The notes under the pieces were generated by a model, which was not told the DNA's origin, did no database searches, and saw only the letters and a program-made list of their open reading frames with translations. A stretch of DNA of 27,787 bases, from NCBI GenBank assembly GCA_947589205.1, contig CANQCJ010000005.1, forward strand, positions 1-27,787, written 5' to 3'. The stretch is from an uncultured Ruminococcus sp. (GTDB taxonomy: Bacteria; Bacillota; Clostridia; Oscillospirales; Ruminococcaceae). The position numbers and the translations under genes were made by a program. Positions 8,198 to 15,940 of this stretch are shown in pieces. Each line of letters opens with the position of its first letter. Within the stretch, counting starts at the first letter, position 1.

Positions 8198-8341
8198 TTA
8201 AGAATCTCTTTCGCACTTCTGGTTAGCAACGGTGCACGAGGTCTTGCAGGCGGACTGGCAGGAAGCCTGACATTTGCCGCAGCCGCCCTTTTCGGCAGAC
8301 TGTTTGAGATTAGCCTTATTTATAGTTTTGATGTGTTTCAT
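8198..8341 (-). CDS. scfA: SCIFF six-cysteine ranthipeptide precursor
   Basis: The 47-residue product starts MKHIKTINKANLK and carries GGCGKCQASCQSACKTSCT in its core, then VANQKCERDS. It has exactly six cysteines (C21, C24, C28, C32, C36, C43), the hallmark of SCIFF (six cysteines in forty-five residues). In the characterised Clostridium thermocellum homologue a thioether joins a core Cys to a Thr five residues later; C32 and T37 here occupy matching positions (recalled from the literature, not computed). The start is supported by GGAGGT eight bases upstream and by a promoter 25-30 bases before that. The modifying enzyme is the next gene. Ranthipeptides have been linked to cell-cell signalling in some clostridia; the function here is unknown. 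Confidence 0.96.
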   Translation of the reverse strand: MKHIKTINKANLKQSAEKGGCGKCQASCQSACKTSCTVANQKCERDS

Positions 8342-8372
8342 AATTAAATTACCTCCGTCAAGTGTTTTTATT

Positions 8373-8381
8373 ATTATACCA
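8373..8381 (-). promoter_or_regulatory. Extended -10 promoter of the SCIFF operon
   Basis: On the minus strand TATAAT (8373-8378) is preceded by TGG (8379-8381), giving an extended -10 element TGGTATAAT. No good -35 hexamer lies 17 bases upstream. The predicted start is near 8366, giving a leader of about 25 bases with GGAGGT. The peptide gene can thus be transcribed separately from the ABC genes upstream. Confidence 0.75.
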
Positions 8382-8429
8382 TATTTCGCGGCGCGTTTTA
8401 TTAATATACTATGAACAGCTTATAAATTA

Positions 8430-9122
8430 TTACACATCGCCAAGCTCGAACCTTTTGTGAAAAATTATCACCGAGGGCAGGTAAAAGGCTGCTCCCAAGG
8501 CGGCTGAAAACACCGCTCTTACGTAATAGGTCAAATTGATATCACTGACGAAAAGCCGCGAAAATTTCATGTATTCGATATACGCGCAGATGATAAGCGT
8601 GATAAAAAGCGCGGTCAGAAGCGTTGTAACAGCTAAACGTTTTCTGCGAAGGCTGAATGCCGTGACGGAGAGGAAAATTATAAAGCTTTGCAGGAAAAAT
8701 ATGATCGTCAGCCGATACAAAAGGCTGTCAAACGTCATGTCTGCAAAAAGCAGCTGATATTCCTTTCCGTAGTAAGCCTTTGAAAAGCCGTCCAGCGCGG
8801 CGGTAAGGGCGCAGGTCAGGGAGGTGCAGATAAGACCTGAAAGCAGGCGGCATTGGATATGGCGGCGGGGCGGGATAGGCGCGCTCAGGAAAAAGTAAGC
8901 CTGTGCGCCGAGGGCGCGTTTGAAAAAGAGCGTCAGCGGGAGCAGCAGTGAAGCGGCAAGCATTACCAGCAGAAATACGTTCTTTGCCGGCAGTATCCAT
9001 AAATATCGCTGCTCCTTGTTGTCGATGAGCGTAAGCAGCAGACAGCAGACAGTGCAAAGGCCGCACAGCGGCAGGAAGGTACGCGCGAGGTATTTTGCGT
9101 CATAACGCAGAAGCTTTAACAT
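8430..9122 (-). CDS. ABC transporter permease, small ABC-2-like
   Basis: A 230-residue integral membrane protein with about six hydrophobic segments (roughly residues 14-34, 46-68, 90-110, 132-152, 160-182 and 200-220). No family-specific motif is visible beyond this topology, which fits ABC-2-type permeases. Its start overlaps the end of the ATPase gene by seven bases, so the two form one transporter and are translationally coupled. It ends 88 bases before the SCIFF gene on the same strand, but SCIFF has its own promoter. Export of the mature SCIFF peptide is a tempting role but unproven; SCIFF loci usually lack a dedicated transporter. Confidence 0.8.
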   Translation of the reverse strand: MLKLLRYDAKYLARTFLPLCGLCTVCCLLLTLIDNKEQRYLWILPAKNVFLLVMLAASLLLPLTLFFKRALGAQAYFFLSAPIPPRRHIQCRLLSGLICTSLTCALTAALDGFSKAYYGKEYQLLFADMTFDSLLYRLTIIFFLQSFIIFLSVTAFSLRRKRLAVTTLLTALFITLIICAYIEYMKFSRLFVSDINLTYYVRAVFSAALGAAFYLPSVIIFHKRFELGDV

Positions 9123-9814
9123 CTCACCACCTCCGAAAAATATTCGTCGATACTTTTATCGGTACTGCTTTTGATATTTTCCGCGCTGTCGATAAGCCTT
9201 ACCGTGCCGCTTTGCAGCAGCAGATAATCGTCCGCGCCGTCCTCAAAAGCGTCCGCTCTGCGCGAGGACGCGACAACGCAGCTGCCGTTTTCCGTCAGGC
9301 GTTTTATCTGCGACAAAATAAATTCCCTTGTTATCCTGTCCTCGTCCGAAAACGGCTCGTCAAGCAGTATCAGCGGCGCGTTTCTGCTCAATATCAGACA
9401 AAGCTGCGTTCGGCGTTTTTGCGCTTTTGAGAGCGCGCCGAACTGCTTGCAGCGGTCTATAGCGAAAAAGGAAAAAAGCTCTGCGGCTCTCAGCTTATCA
9501 AAATCGCGGAAAAATGCCGAATACATTTCTATTATTTTCCCGGTCTTTAATTCATGCGGCAAAAAATCCCGGTCGGGCAGAAAGCCCGTAAGCTCTTTTG
9601 TTTTGACGCCCTGCTTTTTGCCGCAAATAGTAATTTCCCCCTCGTCGGGGCGCAGAAAGCCCGCGATAAGCTTGAGCAGAGTAGTTTTCCCCGCGCCTGC
9701 CGCGCCGCAAAGAGCGGTAAAGCGGGCTTCAAACAAAGAAAACGAGGTCTTATGAAGCGCGGCGGAATTGCCCCTGCTTTTTGTCAGACCCCGGCATATT
9801 AGGATTTCTTTCAT
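9116..9814 (-). CDS. ABC transporter ATP-binding protein with degenerate signature
   Basis: A 232-residue nucleotide-binding subunit. Walker A GAAGAGKTT is at 37-45 and Walker B LILLDEP at 147-153. The ABC signature is LSKAQ (127-131) instead of LSGGQ, and the H-loop region reads VVASSRR with no obvious histidine. Such departures occur in ATPases of YtrB-type or ABC-2 exporters and may mean slow turnover. The start is supported by ACGGAG nine bases upstream. It is followed by the permease with a seven-base overlap and preceded by spoVS 82 bases upstream. Substrate unknown. Confidence 0.85.
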   Translation of the reverse strand: MKEILICRGLTKSRGNSAALHKTSFSLFEARFTALCGAAGAGKTTLLKLIAGFLRPDEGEITICGKKQGVKTKELTGFLPDRDFLPHELKTGKIIEMYSAFFRDFDKLRAAELFSFFAIDRCKQFGALSKAQKRRTQLCLILSRNAPLILLDEPFSDEDRITREFILSQIKRLTENGSCVVASSRRADAFEDGADDYLLLQSGTVRLIDSAENIKSSTDKSIDEYFSEVVRC

Positions 9815-9842
9815 TTAACATTCTCCGTTTTTAAAAAGATAT

Positions 9843-9886
9843 GCCGCACATAAAAAAGCAAACGCGTTACCTTCTTAGTGTGCGGC
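9843..9886 (-). terminator. Possible weak terminator after spoVS
   Basis: GCCGCACA (9843-9850) and TGTGCGGC (9879-9886) form a perfect eight-base stem with a 28-base loop, followed on the minus strand by ATATCTTTTT. The long loop makes it weak, so read-through from spoVS into the ABC genes is likely. I see no convincing promoter for the ABC pair in this gap. Confidence 0.45.
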
Positions 9887-9896
9887 TTAAAACCTA

Positions 9897-10157
9897 TTAT
9901 CTTTCCTCGCAGATAAGCTTGATAGCGGTCCTGTCCTCGCCTTCTATGTTTATGTTAGCGAAAGCCGGAATACAGATCATGTCGATACCAAGCGGAGCAA
10001 GATAACCCCTTGCGATGGCGACAGCCTTTATCGCCTGATTGGCAGCGCCCGCGCCTACCGCTTGTACCTCAACTGCTCCTCTGTCGCGGATAACACCGGA
10101 GATAGCGCCCGCAACAGAATTGGGAACAGATCTTGATGAAACCTTTAAGATCTCCAT
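9897..10157 (-). CDS. spoVS: Stage V sporulation protein S
   Basis: The 86-residue protein is nearly identical in pattern to SpoVS: it starts MEILKVSSRSVPNSVAGAIS, then has GAVEVQAVGAGAANQAIKA and ends with the PAFANINIEGEDRTAIKL segment. SpoVS is a small Alba-like nucleic-acid-binding protein needed for late sporulation stages and septation control in Bacillus. The length equals that of the family. Ribosome binding site GGAGGT is eight bases upstream. It has its own promoter with a hairpin in the leader. Its presence suggests an organism of an endospore-forming lineage, although spoVS also persists in some non-spore-formers. Confidence 0.97.
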   Translation of the reverse strand: MEILKVSSRSVPNSVAGAISGVIRDRGAVEVQAVGAGAANQAIKAVAIARGYLAPLGIDMICIPAFANINIEGEDRTAIKLICEER

Positions 10158-10195
10158 TTTTTTACCTCCAAAAAAATAAATTGCTTTTTTACGAA

Positions 10196-10221
10196 CGCCG
10201 AAAGCAGACCCGCTTACGGCG
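10196..10221 (-). other. Hairpin in the spoVS leader
   Basis: CGCCG (10196-10200) and CGGCG (10217-10221), extended inward by a further AAGC/GCTT pair around one mismatch, make a stable stem in the leader RNA. It is not followed by a T run, so it is more likely a stabilising or regulatory stem than a terminator. Confidence 0.6.
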
Positions 10222-10251
10222 AAAGATCATCACACGTTTTCTGTTAATATT

Positions 10252-10280
10252 ATTATACAACAACTTTTGATAATTTGCAA
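10252..10280 (-). promoter_or_regulatory. Sigma-A-type promoter of spoVS
   Basis: On the minus strand TTGCAA (10275-10280) and TATAAT (10252-10257) are spaced by 17 bases, giving a leader of about 85 bases. Bacillus spoVS is transcribed by sigma-H; the hexamers here look like housekeeping sigma instead. Confidence 0.75.
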
Positions 10281-10303
10281 TAGTTAAATAATTTTTTTGG
10301 AAC

Positions 10304-11071
10304 TTATCTCATAATTATGCGTGTAATTTTGTAGGCTTTGCCCAATTTTTCATCAAAAGACACCGCAGCGCCGTTAATAAAGCCGGGATTTGCGCTTTCC
10401 TCAAAGCGCACGGGCGTTCTGAAACGGAATCTTTCGATAGCTTTTTTACTGTCCACGCCGAGCACCGAAAGCTCCGCGCCGGTCATTCCCACATCGGTGA
10501 TATACGCCGTATGGTCATTAAGGATCGTCTCGTCCGCGGTCTGCACGTGGGTGTGCGTGCCGATAACTGCTGTAACGCGTCCGGCGTGGTACTGTCCGAG
10601 AGCTTTTTTCTCGGAGGTAGCCTCCGCGTGAAGATCGACGAAAATATTCGGCGTATCTATTTTTTCCAAGATCCTGTCGATACAGCCGAAGGGATTTTCG
10701 AGCGGTTCAAGCCCTGTTGTACCGAGCAGATTTATTACGGCGATCTTTACGGGCGGCATATCGAGCAGGCAGACTCCGCGTCCGGCTGCGCCCTCGGGGT
10801 AATTAGCCGGGCGGATAAGCCGAGAGCTGGTCTCGTGAAGCTCAAAGGAGCCGACCTGCTTGAACGAATGGTTTCCCCCCGTCACAACGTCCGCGCCGAG
10901 ACTGATGAGCCGCTCGAGGCTTGCGCGGTCTATGCCGTTGCCGACTGCGGAATTTTCTCCGTTAATTACGGTTATATCTATCTCATATTCTCTTTTGAGC
11001 TTATATATCCGTTTTTCGAGAATGCTTAGCCCGTTCTGACCGACCACATCGCCGATAAAGAGTATATTCAT
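10304..11071 (-). CDS. ymdB: YmdB-like metallophosphoesterase (TIGR00282 family)
   Basis: A 255-residue calcineurin-like phosphoesterase. Metal ligands in order: GDVVG (D8), NGEN (E39, N40), GGNHSF (N67, H68), DLHAEATSEK (H148) and GTHTHVQTAD (H173, H175). Bacillus YmdB hydrolyses 2',3'-cyclic nucleotides and influences biofilm and motility decisions; the wider family is broadly conserved in Firmicutes. The usual GNHTWD motif reads GNHSFK here. The ATG overlaps the metK stop by four bases (ATGA), so it is translated from the metK transcript. Confidence 0.93.
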   Translation of the reverse strand: MNILFIGDVVGQNGLSILEKRIYKLKREYEIDITVINGENSAVGNGIDRASLERLISLGADVVTGGNHSFKQVGSFELHETSSRLIRPANYPEGAAGRGVCLLDMPPVKIAVINLLGTTGLEPLENPFGCIDRILEKIDTPNIFVDLHAEATSEKKALGQYHAGRVTAVIGTHTHVQTADETILNDHTAYITDVGMTGAELSVLGVDSKKAIERFRFRTPVRFEESANPGFINGAAVSFDEKLGKAYKITRIIMR

Positions 11072-12264
11072 GCGTTTTTAAGCTCTTCGACTGCTTTAAG
11101 AAGCTCCTCGGTCTTGTCGGTAAGCTCCCACCTTACGTTAAGCTCCTCTCTTCCCATATGGCCGTAAGCCGCAAGCGGGCGGTACTGAGGCTTTCTCAGC
11201 TCTAAGTCCTCGATTATCGCCGCAGGGCGCAGATCGAACACCCTTCTTACCGCCGCCGCAAGTATATCGTCGCTGACCCTGCCCGTGCCGAAGGTGTTCG
11301 CCGAGACCGACACCGATACCGGGGAGGCTACGCCGATAGCGTATGCTATCTGCACCTCGCACTTTTCGGCAAGACCCGCAGCCACCACGTTTTTCGCCGC
11401 TTTTCTTGCGGCATAAGCCGCCGAGCGGTCTACCTTAGTCGGATCCTTTCCCGAGAAAGCTCCGCCGCCGTGTCTGCCCATTCCGCCGTATGTATCGACG
11501 ATTATCTTTCTTCAGGTAAGTCCGCTGTCTCCGTGAGGTCCGCCGATGACGAATCTGCCTGTCGGGTTTACAAAAAAGCGGGTGTTTTCGTCAATAAGCT
11601 CATTCGGTATAACAGCCCTTACGACCCTTTCAATTATATCCGCTCTTATCTGTTCAAGCGTAATATCAGGGTCGTGCTGAGAGGAAACTACCACCGTGTC
11701 AACTCTTTCCGGCTTGCCGTTTTCATCATACTGCACCGTCACCTGAGTTTTTCCGTCAGGACGAAGATAGCTTAGCTCTCCGCTTTTTCTGACCTCGGTC
11801 AGCCTTTTGGCGAGCCTGTGGGCGAGCGATATCGGCAGGGGCATAAGCTCGGGCGTTTCGCTGCAGGCGTAGCCGAACATCATACCCTGATCCCCCGCGC
11901 CAATATCGCCGAGCTTTTCGTCTCTGCCCTCTAACGAATCGTCAACGCCCATAGCGATATCCGGCGACTGCTTGTCTATAGTCGTGAACACCGCGCAGGT
12001 GTTTCCGTTAAAGCCGTAATCGTCGTTGTCATAGCCTATCTCGCAGACTGTTTTTCTGACTATCGCGGGGATATCCACAACAGCCTTTGTCGTTATCTCG
12101 CCCATGCACATTATCATGCCGGTAGTGGTAACGGTCTCGCAGGCAACGCGCGAATAGGGGTCTTGCTTTAACATCTCGTCGAGTATCGCGTCAGAAACGC
12201 TGTCGCAGATCTTGTCGGGGTGACCCTCGGTGACCGATTCCGAGGTAAAAAGTATCTTGGACAT
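11068..12264 (-). CDS. metK: S-adenosylmethionine synthetase with an in-frame TGA at codon 251
   Basis: The 398-codon frame has the full MetK pattern: EGHPDK (about 13-18), GAGDQGMMFGYA in the middle, FVIGGPHGD before the break, and GGGAFSGKDPTKVDRS after it. The enzyme makes AdoMet from methionine and ATP. Codon 251 is TGA (11512-11514 on the plus strand reads TCA), placed exactly where GLT-G-RKIIVDTYGG of other MetK proteins has an invariant Gly; GGA to TGA is one base change and the frame is otherwise unbroken. Without read-through, the product would be a 250-residue fragment (11512-12264); a downstream ATG at 11481 could start the rest (11068-11481). TGA is used as a normal stop by neighbouring genes. 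Since metK is normally essential, a sequencing error or a very recent mutation is most likely. AAGGAG precedes the start. Confidence 0.92.
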
Positions 12265-12285
12265 TTTTCAGCATCTCCTTATAAA

Positions 12286-13038
12286 TTATATTTTTTTATC
12301 CTGCGCTTCAAGCACCTCTTCTATCGGTCGGTCTTTGAGCACAGCCATTGAATTGTGTTCTATGTATTTGATAAATTTGCTGCCGAATTTTTTTTCAAGT
12401 ATCTCTATCCCCTCGCCGAGCTTAGCGTCTCCGCGGTCAATGCGGTGAGTGTCCGTGCCGAGAAGATGTATGTATCCGTGCTTTATGAGCTTGAAGCAGT
12501 CGTTTCGCGAACGCATATGGGTAAGCGACTGACAGTTTATCTGTCCTAAAACGTTAAGCTCCATAAGCTCGCTTACAGAACGAAAGCTCGTGAAATTGAG
12601 ATACCTTTCAACGTGAGCGATGATTATTTTAACATCGAGATCGTTAGCCATTTTGTCAACGTCCTCGATGATACGGTCGGTGATCCTGTCATAAGGCATT
12701 TCGAGCAGCATATAGCTTGTTTTGCAAAAGTCCTGACCGCTCATGGCGAGCCGCTCGAGCGCGTCCTTTCCGACAAGCGCGGGATTATAAAGCACCTCCG
12801 CGCCGAGAACGACACGCGGGTGTTCGGGCTTCATAGCCTCTCTCAGCTTATTGTAGGCGGCGTTTCGCTTGTCAAGAAAGCGGTGAATGCTTGTTTTGGT
12901 GCAGTAAAAATGCGGTGAAGCGACAACGATGTTCACCCCGTCCGCCGCCATTGCGTCGAGAATTTTCAAGGATTCCTCAACGCTGCGCGAACCGTCGTCT
13001 ATTCCCGGAAGAATATGCGAATGAAAGTCTATTTTCAC
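12286..13038 (-). CDS. CpsB/YwqE-like PHP-domain protein-tyrosine phosphatase
   Basis: A 250-residue PHP metalloprotein starting (GTG) VKIDFHSHILPGIDDGS, with metal ligands also in IIAHVERY and LLGTDTHR. This is the CpsB/CapC/YwqE class, manganese-dependent phosphatases that dephosphorylate tyrosine kinases of polysaccharide synthesis. The upstream ATG at 13089 is rejected as start: the promoter -10 box is at 13101-13106, so transcription begins only about five bases before it, while GTG at 13036-13038 has AAGGAAG at good spacing and matches the family N-terminus. No tyrosine kinase or capsule gene is nearby, so the substrate is open. metK follows after 21 bases, in the same transcript. Confidence 0.88.
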   Translation of the reverse strand: MKIDFHSHILPGIDDGSRSVEESLKILDAMAADGVNIVVASPHFYCTKTSIHRFLDKRNAAYNKLREAMKPEHPRVVLGAEVLYNPALVGKDALERLAMSGQDFCKTSYMLLEMPYDRITDRIIEDVDKMANDLDVKIIIAHVERYLNFTSFRSVSELMELNVLGQINCQSLTHMRSRNDCFKLIKHGYIHLLGTDTHRIDRGDAKLGEGIEILEKKFGSKFIKYIEHNSMAVLKDRPIEEVLEAQDKKI

Positions 13039-13100
13039 GTTTTTCACTTCCTTTATCGTGATCGGGGACGTGCCGTTTTTCAATGGCACTATACTATACT

Positions 13101-13130
13101 ATTATACCACACAAAGGCGCAATTTGTCAA
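13101..13130 (-). promoter_or_regulatory. Strong promoter of the phosphatase-metK-ymdB operon
   Basis: On the minus strand TTGACA (13125-13130) and TATAAT (13101-13106) are spaced by 18 bases, and TGG just before the -10 makes it extended. A small hairpin GTGCC...GGCAC lies in the leader. It also decides the GTG start of the first gene. Confidence 0.85.
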
Positions 13131-13201
13131 TAGGCGTTTGTTATGTTTGTCAAATACACAAAAAAAGCTGAACAAAAACAATAATTTTTATGCGATAAGG
13201 C

Positions 13202-13230
13202 TTGAATGCTTCGCGCTTTAGTGCTATAAT
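13202..13230 (+). promoter_or_regulatory. Promoter of the response regulator gene
   Basis: TTGAAT (13202-13207) and TATAAT (13225-13230) are spaced by 17 bases. The ribosome binding site CGGAGGTG follows at about 13237 and the ATG is at 13254. It is divergent from the operon promoter at 13101-13130. Confidence 0.85.
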
Positions 13231-13253
13231 AAATAACGGAGGTGTTTTAAAAG

Positions 13254-13997
13254 ATGATCGGAAAGAAGGAGCTTATACTTTTAATAGAGGACGATGAGGA
13301 AATAAACAGAATGATAAGAATGCTGCTTGAAAGGAGGGGCTATCTGGTATGCAGCGCATATTCGGGAACGGAGGGAATGCTGGCGGCGGAGTCTAAGATA
13401 CTCGAGATAGATCTTATTATTTTAGATCTTATGCTGCCGGGAATAAGCGGAGAAGCGGTCGTTGAGCTTATGCTGCAGAAAACCGATATCCCGATAATCG
13501 TCATGAGCGCGATAACAGATGTGGATAAAAAGGTGGAAATGTTTTCAAAGGGCGCGGTCGATTATATCTCTAAGCCGTTCGACCCGGCGGAGCTTTTGGC
13601 GCGCGTAAATGTAAGGATAGCGCAAAGCCACGCGCAGCGCAAAAAGCCGGAGGAGCCTGAGGAGATAGTTTTTTACGACCTGACGCTCGATTGTCTGAAT
13701 TATACAATAAAGCGCGGGGACAGGGAAAGCGCGCTGACGAGGATGGATTTTGCGCTGCTTAAATATCTAATGGAAAACGGCGGCCGCGTTTGTTCAAAAA
13801 CCAAGATATTCTATAACGTCTGGGACGACGAGGATTCCGCGGACGACAACACCCTGAACGTGCATATCAGCGGGCTTAGAAAAAAGCTCAGAGAGATAAA
13901 GGCCTATCGCGACGAGATAGAAACCGTCTGGGGAATAGGCTACCGCATGAAGCATGACGGCGCGGAGGAGACCTATGATGAGGAGGAGGAGGAGTAA
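13254..13997 (+). CDS. OmpR-family response regulator
   Basis: A 247-residue two-domain regulator. The receiver domain (1-120) has acidic residues EDDEE at 12-16, the phospho-acceptor D58 in LIILDLMLPG, S85 and K107 in SKPFDP. The C-terminal winged-helix domain (about 130-235) contains the NTLNVHISGLRKKL recognition region and WGIGYRM. The C-terminus ends in an unusual acidic tail (EETYDEEEEE). It heads a regulator-ABC-ABC-kinase locus; the cognate kinase is probably the one at 15941-16822. Targets are likely the phased TTTAAG boxes at 14075-14104 upstream of the transporter. Confidence 0.94.
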   Translation: MIGKKELILLIEDDEEINRMIRMLLERRGYLVCSAYSGTEGMLAAESKILEIDLIILDLMLPGISGEAVVELMLQKTDIPIIVMSAITDVDKKVEMFSKGAVDYISKPFDPAELLARVNVRIAQSHAQRKKPEEPEEIVFYDLTLDCLNYTIKRGDRESALTRMDFALLKYLMENGGRVCSKTKIFYNVWDDEDSADDNTLNVHISGLRKKLREIKAYRDEIETVWGIGYRMKHDGAEETYDEEEEE

Positions 13998-14074
13998 GGC
14001 GTTGCCGCAGAAGAAACACCCGACGGATCCGTACGGTGATGCCTTAAAGAAAAGGTTTCGTAAAATTTTTTTGG

Positions 14075-14131
14075 ATTTAAGACTTATTTAAGGATTGATT
14101 TAAGTGTTTTTTCAGACTTTTCTGTTATAAT
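14075..14131 (+). promoter_or_regulatory. Transporter promoter with three phased ATTTAAG boxes
   Basis: ATTTAAG occurs at 14075-14081, 14086-14092 and 14098-14104, with periods of 11 and 12 bases, i.e. about one helix turn, as expected for OmpR-family dimers. The -10 box TATAAT is at 14126-14131; the -35 position (about 14103-14108, AGTGTT) is poor and overlaps the last box, typical of an activator-dependent promoter. AGGAGGT precedes the ATG at 14173. The remainder of the 13998-14172 gap holds only a small palindrome (ACGGATCCGT). Confidence 0.7.
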
Positions 14132-14172
14132 TAACTCATAACGAAAAATAAAAACAGGAGGTCATTAAAAAA

Positions 14173-15090
14173 ATGAACGAAACGGCTTTGCAGACAAAAG
14201 GGCTAACCAAGCGTTACCGCGGCTTCACCGCGCTCGATTCTGCGGATATGACGGTCATGCGCGGGGATATCTACGGGCTTATCGGGCGCAACGGCGCGGG
14301 CAAGACCACGCTTATGAAAATGGTGGTGGGACTTACGAACGTTACGTCGGGGGAATTTTCGGTCTTTGGAAAGACCGGCAGACAAGCAAGCGCGGAAAAA
14401 TGCCGCATAGGCTGTCTTATAGAAAATCCCGCGTTTTTCGGTTCGATGACGGTGTACGGCAATCTGAAATATTATTGCATACAAAAGGGGATAAGCGACT
14501 TTAAGAAGATAGACGAGGTGTTGAGCCTTGTCAGTCTCAAGGATGCTGCGGGCAAGAGGTTTAAAAAGCTGTCTCTCGGCATGAAGCAGCGTCTGGGCAT
14601 AGCCTTCGCGCTTCTCGACGACCCGGACTTAGTTATCCTTGACGAGCCGATAAACGGACTTGACCCGATAGGCATAAGCGAGCTGAGGGACACGTTCAGA
14701 AGGCTGAACCGCGAAAAGGGGATAACGTTTGTGATCTCCAGCCATATTTTGAGCGAGCTGTATGCGGTCGCGAATCGTTTTCTGATAATCGACAAGGGCA
14801 GAGTGCTAAAGGAAATGACCAAGGAACAGCTCGACCTCGAGTGCAGCAGGTGCATTGCGGTAAAGCTTAATGATGTGAAAAAAGCGGCGGTAATAATTGA
14901 AAACAAGCTGAACGTCACCGACTACAAGGTCATAAGCGACAGCGAGATAAGGATCTACGACAGATCGGTCAAGCCGGACGTTTTGAATAAGCTGATGGTG
15001 GAAAACGGCGCTTCGGTAGATCAGATATTTGAAACGGGTATAACCATCGAGGACTATTTCAGAGGTCTGGTAGGAGGTGAGCAGTCATGA
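14173..15090 (+). CDS. BcrA-like ABC transporter ATP-binding protein
   Basis: A 305-residue nucleotide-binding subunit. Walker A is GRNGAGKTT (38-46), the signature LSLGMKQRLG, and Walker B LVILDEPINGLDP; an additional ~80-residue C-terminal domain follows. LSLGMKQRLG and this length are characteristic of the bacitracin/lantibiotic resistance ATPases (BcrA class). It probably pairs with the following permease to remove or expel membrane-active compounds, under control of the flanking two-component system. Its last codons overlap the permease ATG by four bases (ATGA). The start has a strong AGGAGG. Confidence 0.92.
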   Translation: MNETALQTKGLTKRYRGFTALDSADMTVMRGDIYGLIGRNGAGKTTLMKMVVGLTNVTSGEFSVFGKTGRQASAEKCRIGCLIENPAFFGSMTVYGNLKYYCIQKGISDFKKIDEVLSLVSLKDAAGKRFKKLSLGMKQRLGIAFALLDDPDLVILDEPINGLDPIGISELRDTFRRLNREKGITFVISSHILSELYAVANRFLIIDKGRVLKEMTKEQLDLECSRCIAVKLNDVKKAAVIIENKLNVTDYKVISDSEIRIYDRSVKPDVLNKLMVENGASVDQIFETGITIEDYFRGLVGGEQS

Positions 15091-15926
15091 TAAATATGCT
15101 TCGCGCGGACGCCTACCGCCTGTTCAAAACGACAGCCGTTTATATCGGTATATTTTTAATGCTGCTGATGATGGGAGTAAGCATATATGAAATGTCGCCG
15201 GGGTATATAGGCTCGGTGGATACATCGGAGGTCGACGAGCTTACCGAGGAGCAGACGAGCTGCATAACGACAGAGCTTGAAGATGCAACGCTTTCGGGCT
15301 TGAGAGAGGCTGCGTTAAGCTCGGGCGGCTTTGCGCTGGATCGGCAGATCCTCGCGGTGAACGCTAATTTGTACTATATTTTTATATTTATTATCGCAAT
15401 TGCAATAACCTCGGACTTTTCGAGCAATGCCGCAAAAAACACGCTTTCTTCGGCGATAAGCAGGGGGAGGTATTTCGTATCAAAGGTGATATTTGTAAAT
15501 ATCTTCTGCGTGCTGCTTTTTTTGATAAACAATTTCGGAATGTATTTTTTAAATATAATTTTCAACGGCAGCAAATTTTCCTCCGATATAAGCGTAATAG
15601 CGAAAATAACTCTTATGCAGCTTATGCCGATACTGGCGTTTATAAGCATACAGACGGCGCTTGCGTTTATATTAAGGAGAGCGGCGCTGTTTAATACGGC
15701 GGTCATACCGCTTCTTATGGTTTTCCAGCTGGTCTTAGCGTTCGTGCAGGCGATGACCGGCTTTAAGGAAGGCTATATGCGCTATGAGCTTCAGGCTATG
15801 ATATCAAGCTTTGCCGCGGAGCCGTCAAGGCAGTTCGTTATAAACGGTTCGCTGGTTTGTCTTGCAATTATCGTTTTGTGCTATCTTTTGAGCTGCGGCT
15901 TTTTCAAAAAAGCCGAGATAAAATAA
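15087..15926 (+). CDS. BcrB-like ABC transporter permease
   Basis: A 279-residue membrane protein with about six membrane segments: one at 17-37, then an extracellular loop of about 60 residues rich in acidic residues, then segments at about 95-112, 130-155, 170-195, 200-222 and 250-270. The topology fits the ABC-2/BcrB permeases found with BcrA-type ATPases. It overlaps the ATPase stop by four bases and ends 14 bases before the kinase gene. The substrate cannot be read from the sequence; antimicrobial peptides are the usual class. Confidence 0.85.
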   Translation: MINMLRADAYRLFKTTAVYIGIFLMLLMMGVSIYEMSPGYIGSVDTSEVDELTEEQTSCITTELEDATLSGLREAALSSGGFALDRQILAVNANLYYIFIFIIAIAITSDFSSNAAKNTLSSAISRGRYFVSKVIFVNIFCVLLFLINNFGMYFLNIIFNGSKFSSDISVIAKITLMQLMPILAFISIQTALAFILRRAALFNTAVIPLLMVFQLVLAFVQAMTGFKEGYMRYELQAMISSFAAEPSRQFVINGSLVCLAIIVLCYLLSCGFFKKAEIK

Positions 15927-15940
15927 AGGGGGAATAAAAA

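Noticed and set aside
11512..11514. UGA as a sense codon (alternative genetic code) or selenocysteine
   Set aside because: TGA ends several clear genes here (e.g. 650-652, 27775-27777), the position is normally Gly rather than Cys/Sec, and no stop-recoding structure is evident.
12265..12285. SAM riboswitch upstream of metK
   Set aside because: Only 21 bases separate metK from the preceding gene, and no riboswitch fold fits.
13039..13089. ATG at 13089 as the start of the PHP phosphatase
   Set aside because: The promoter -10 is at 13101-13106, leaving a leader of about five bases and no ribosome binding site; the GTG at 13038 fits the family N-terminus.
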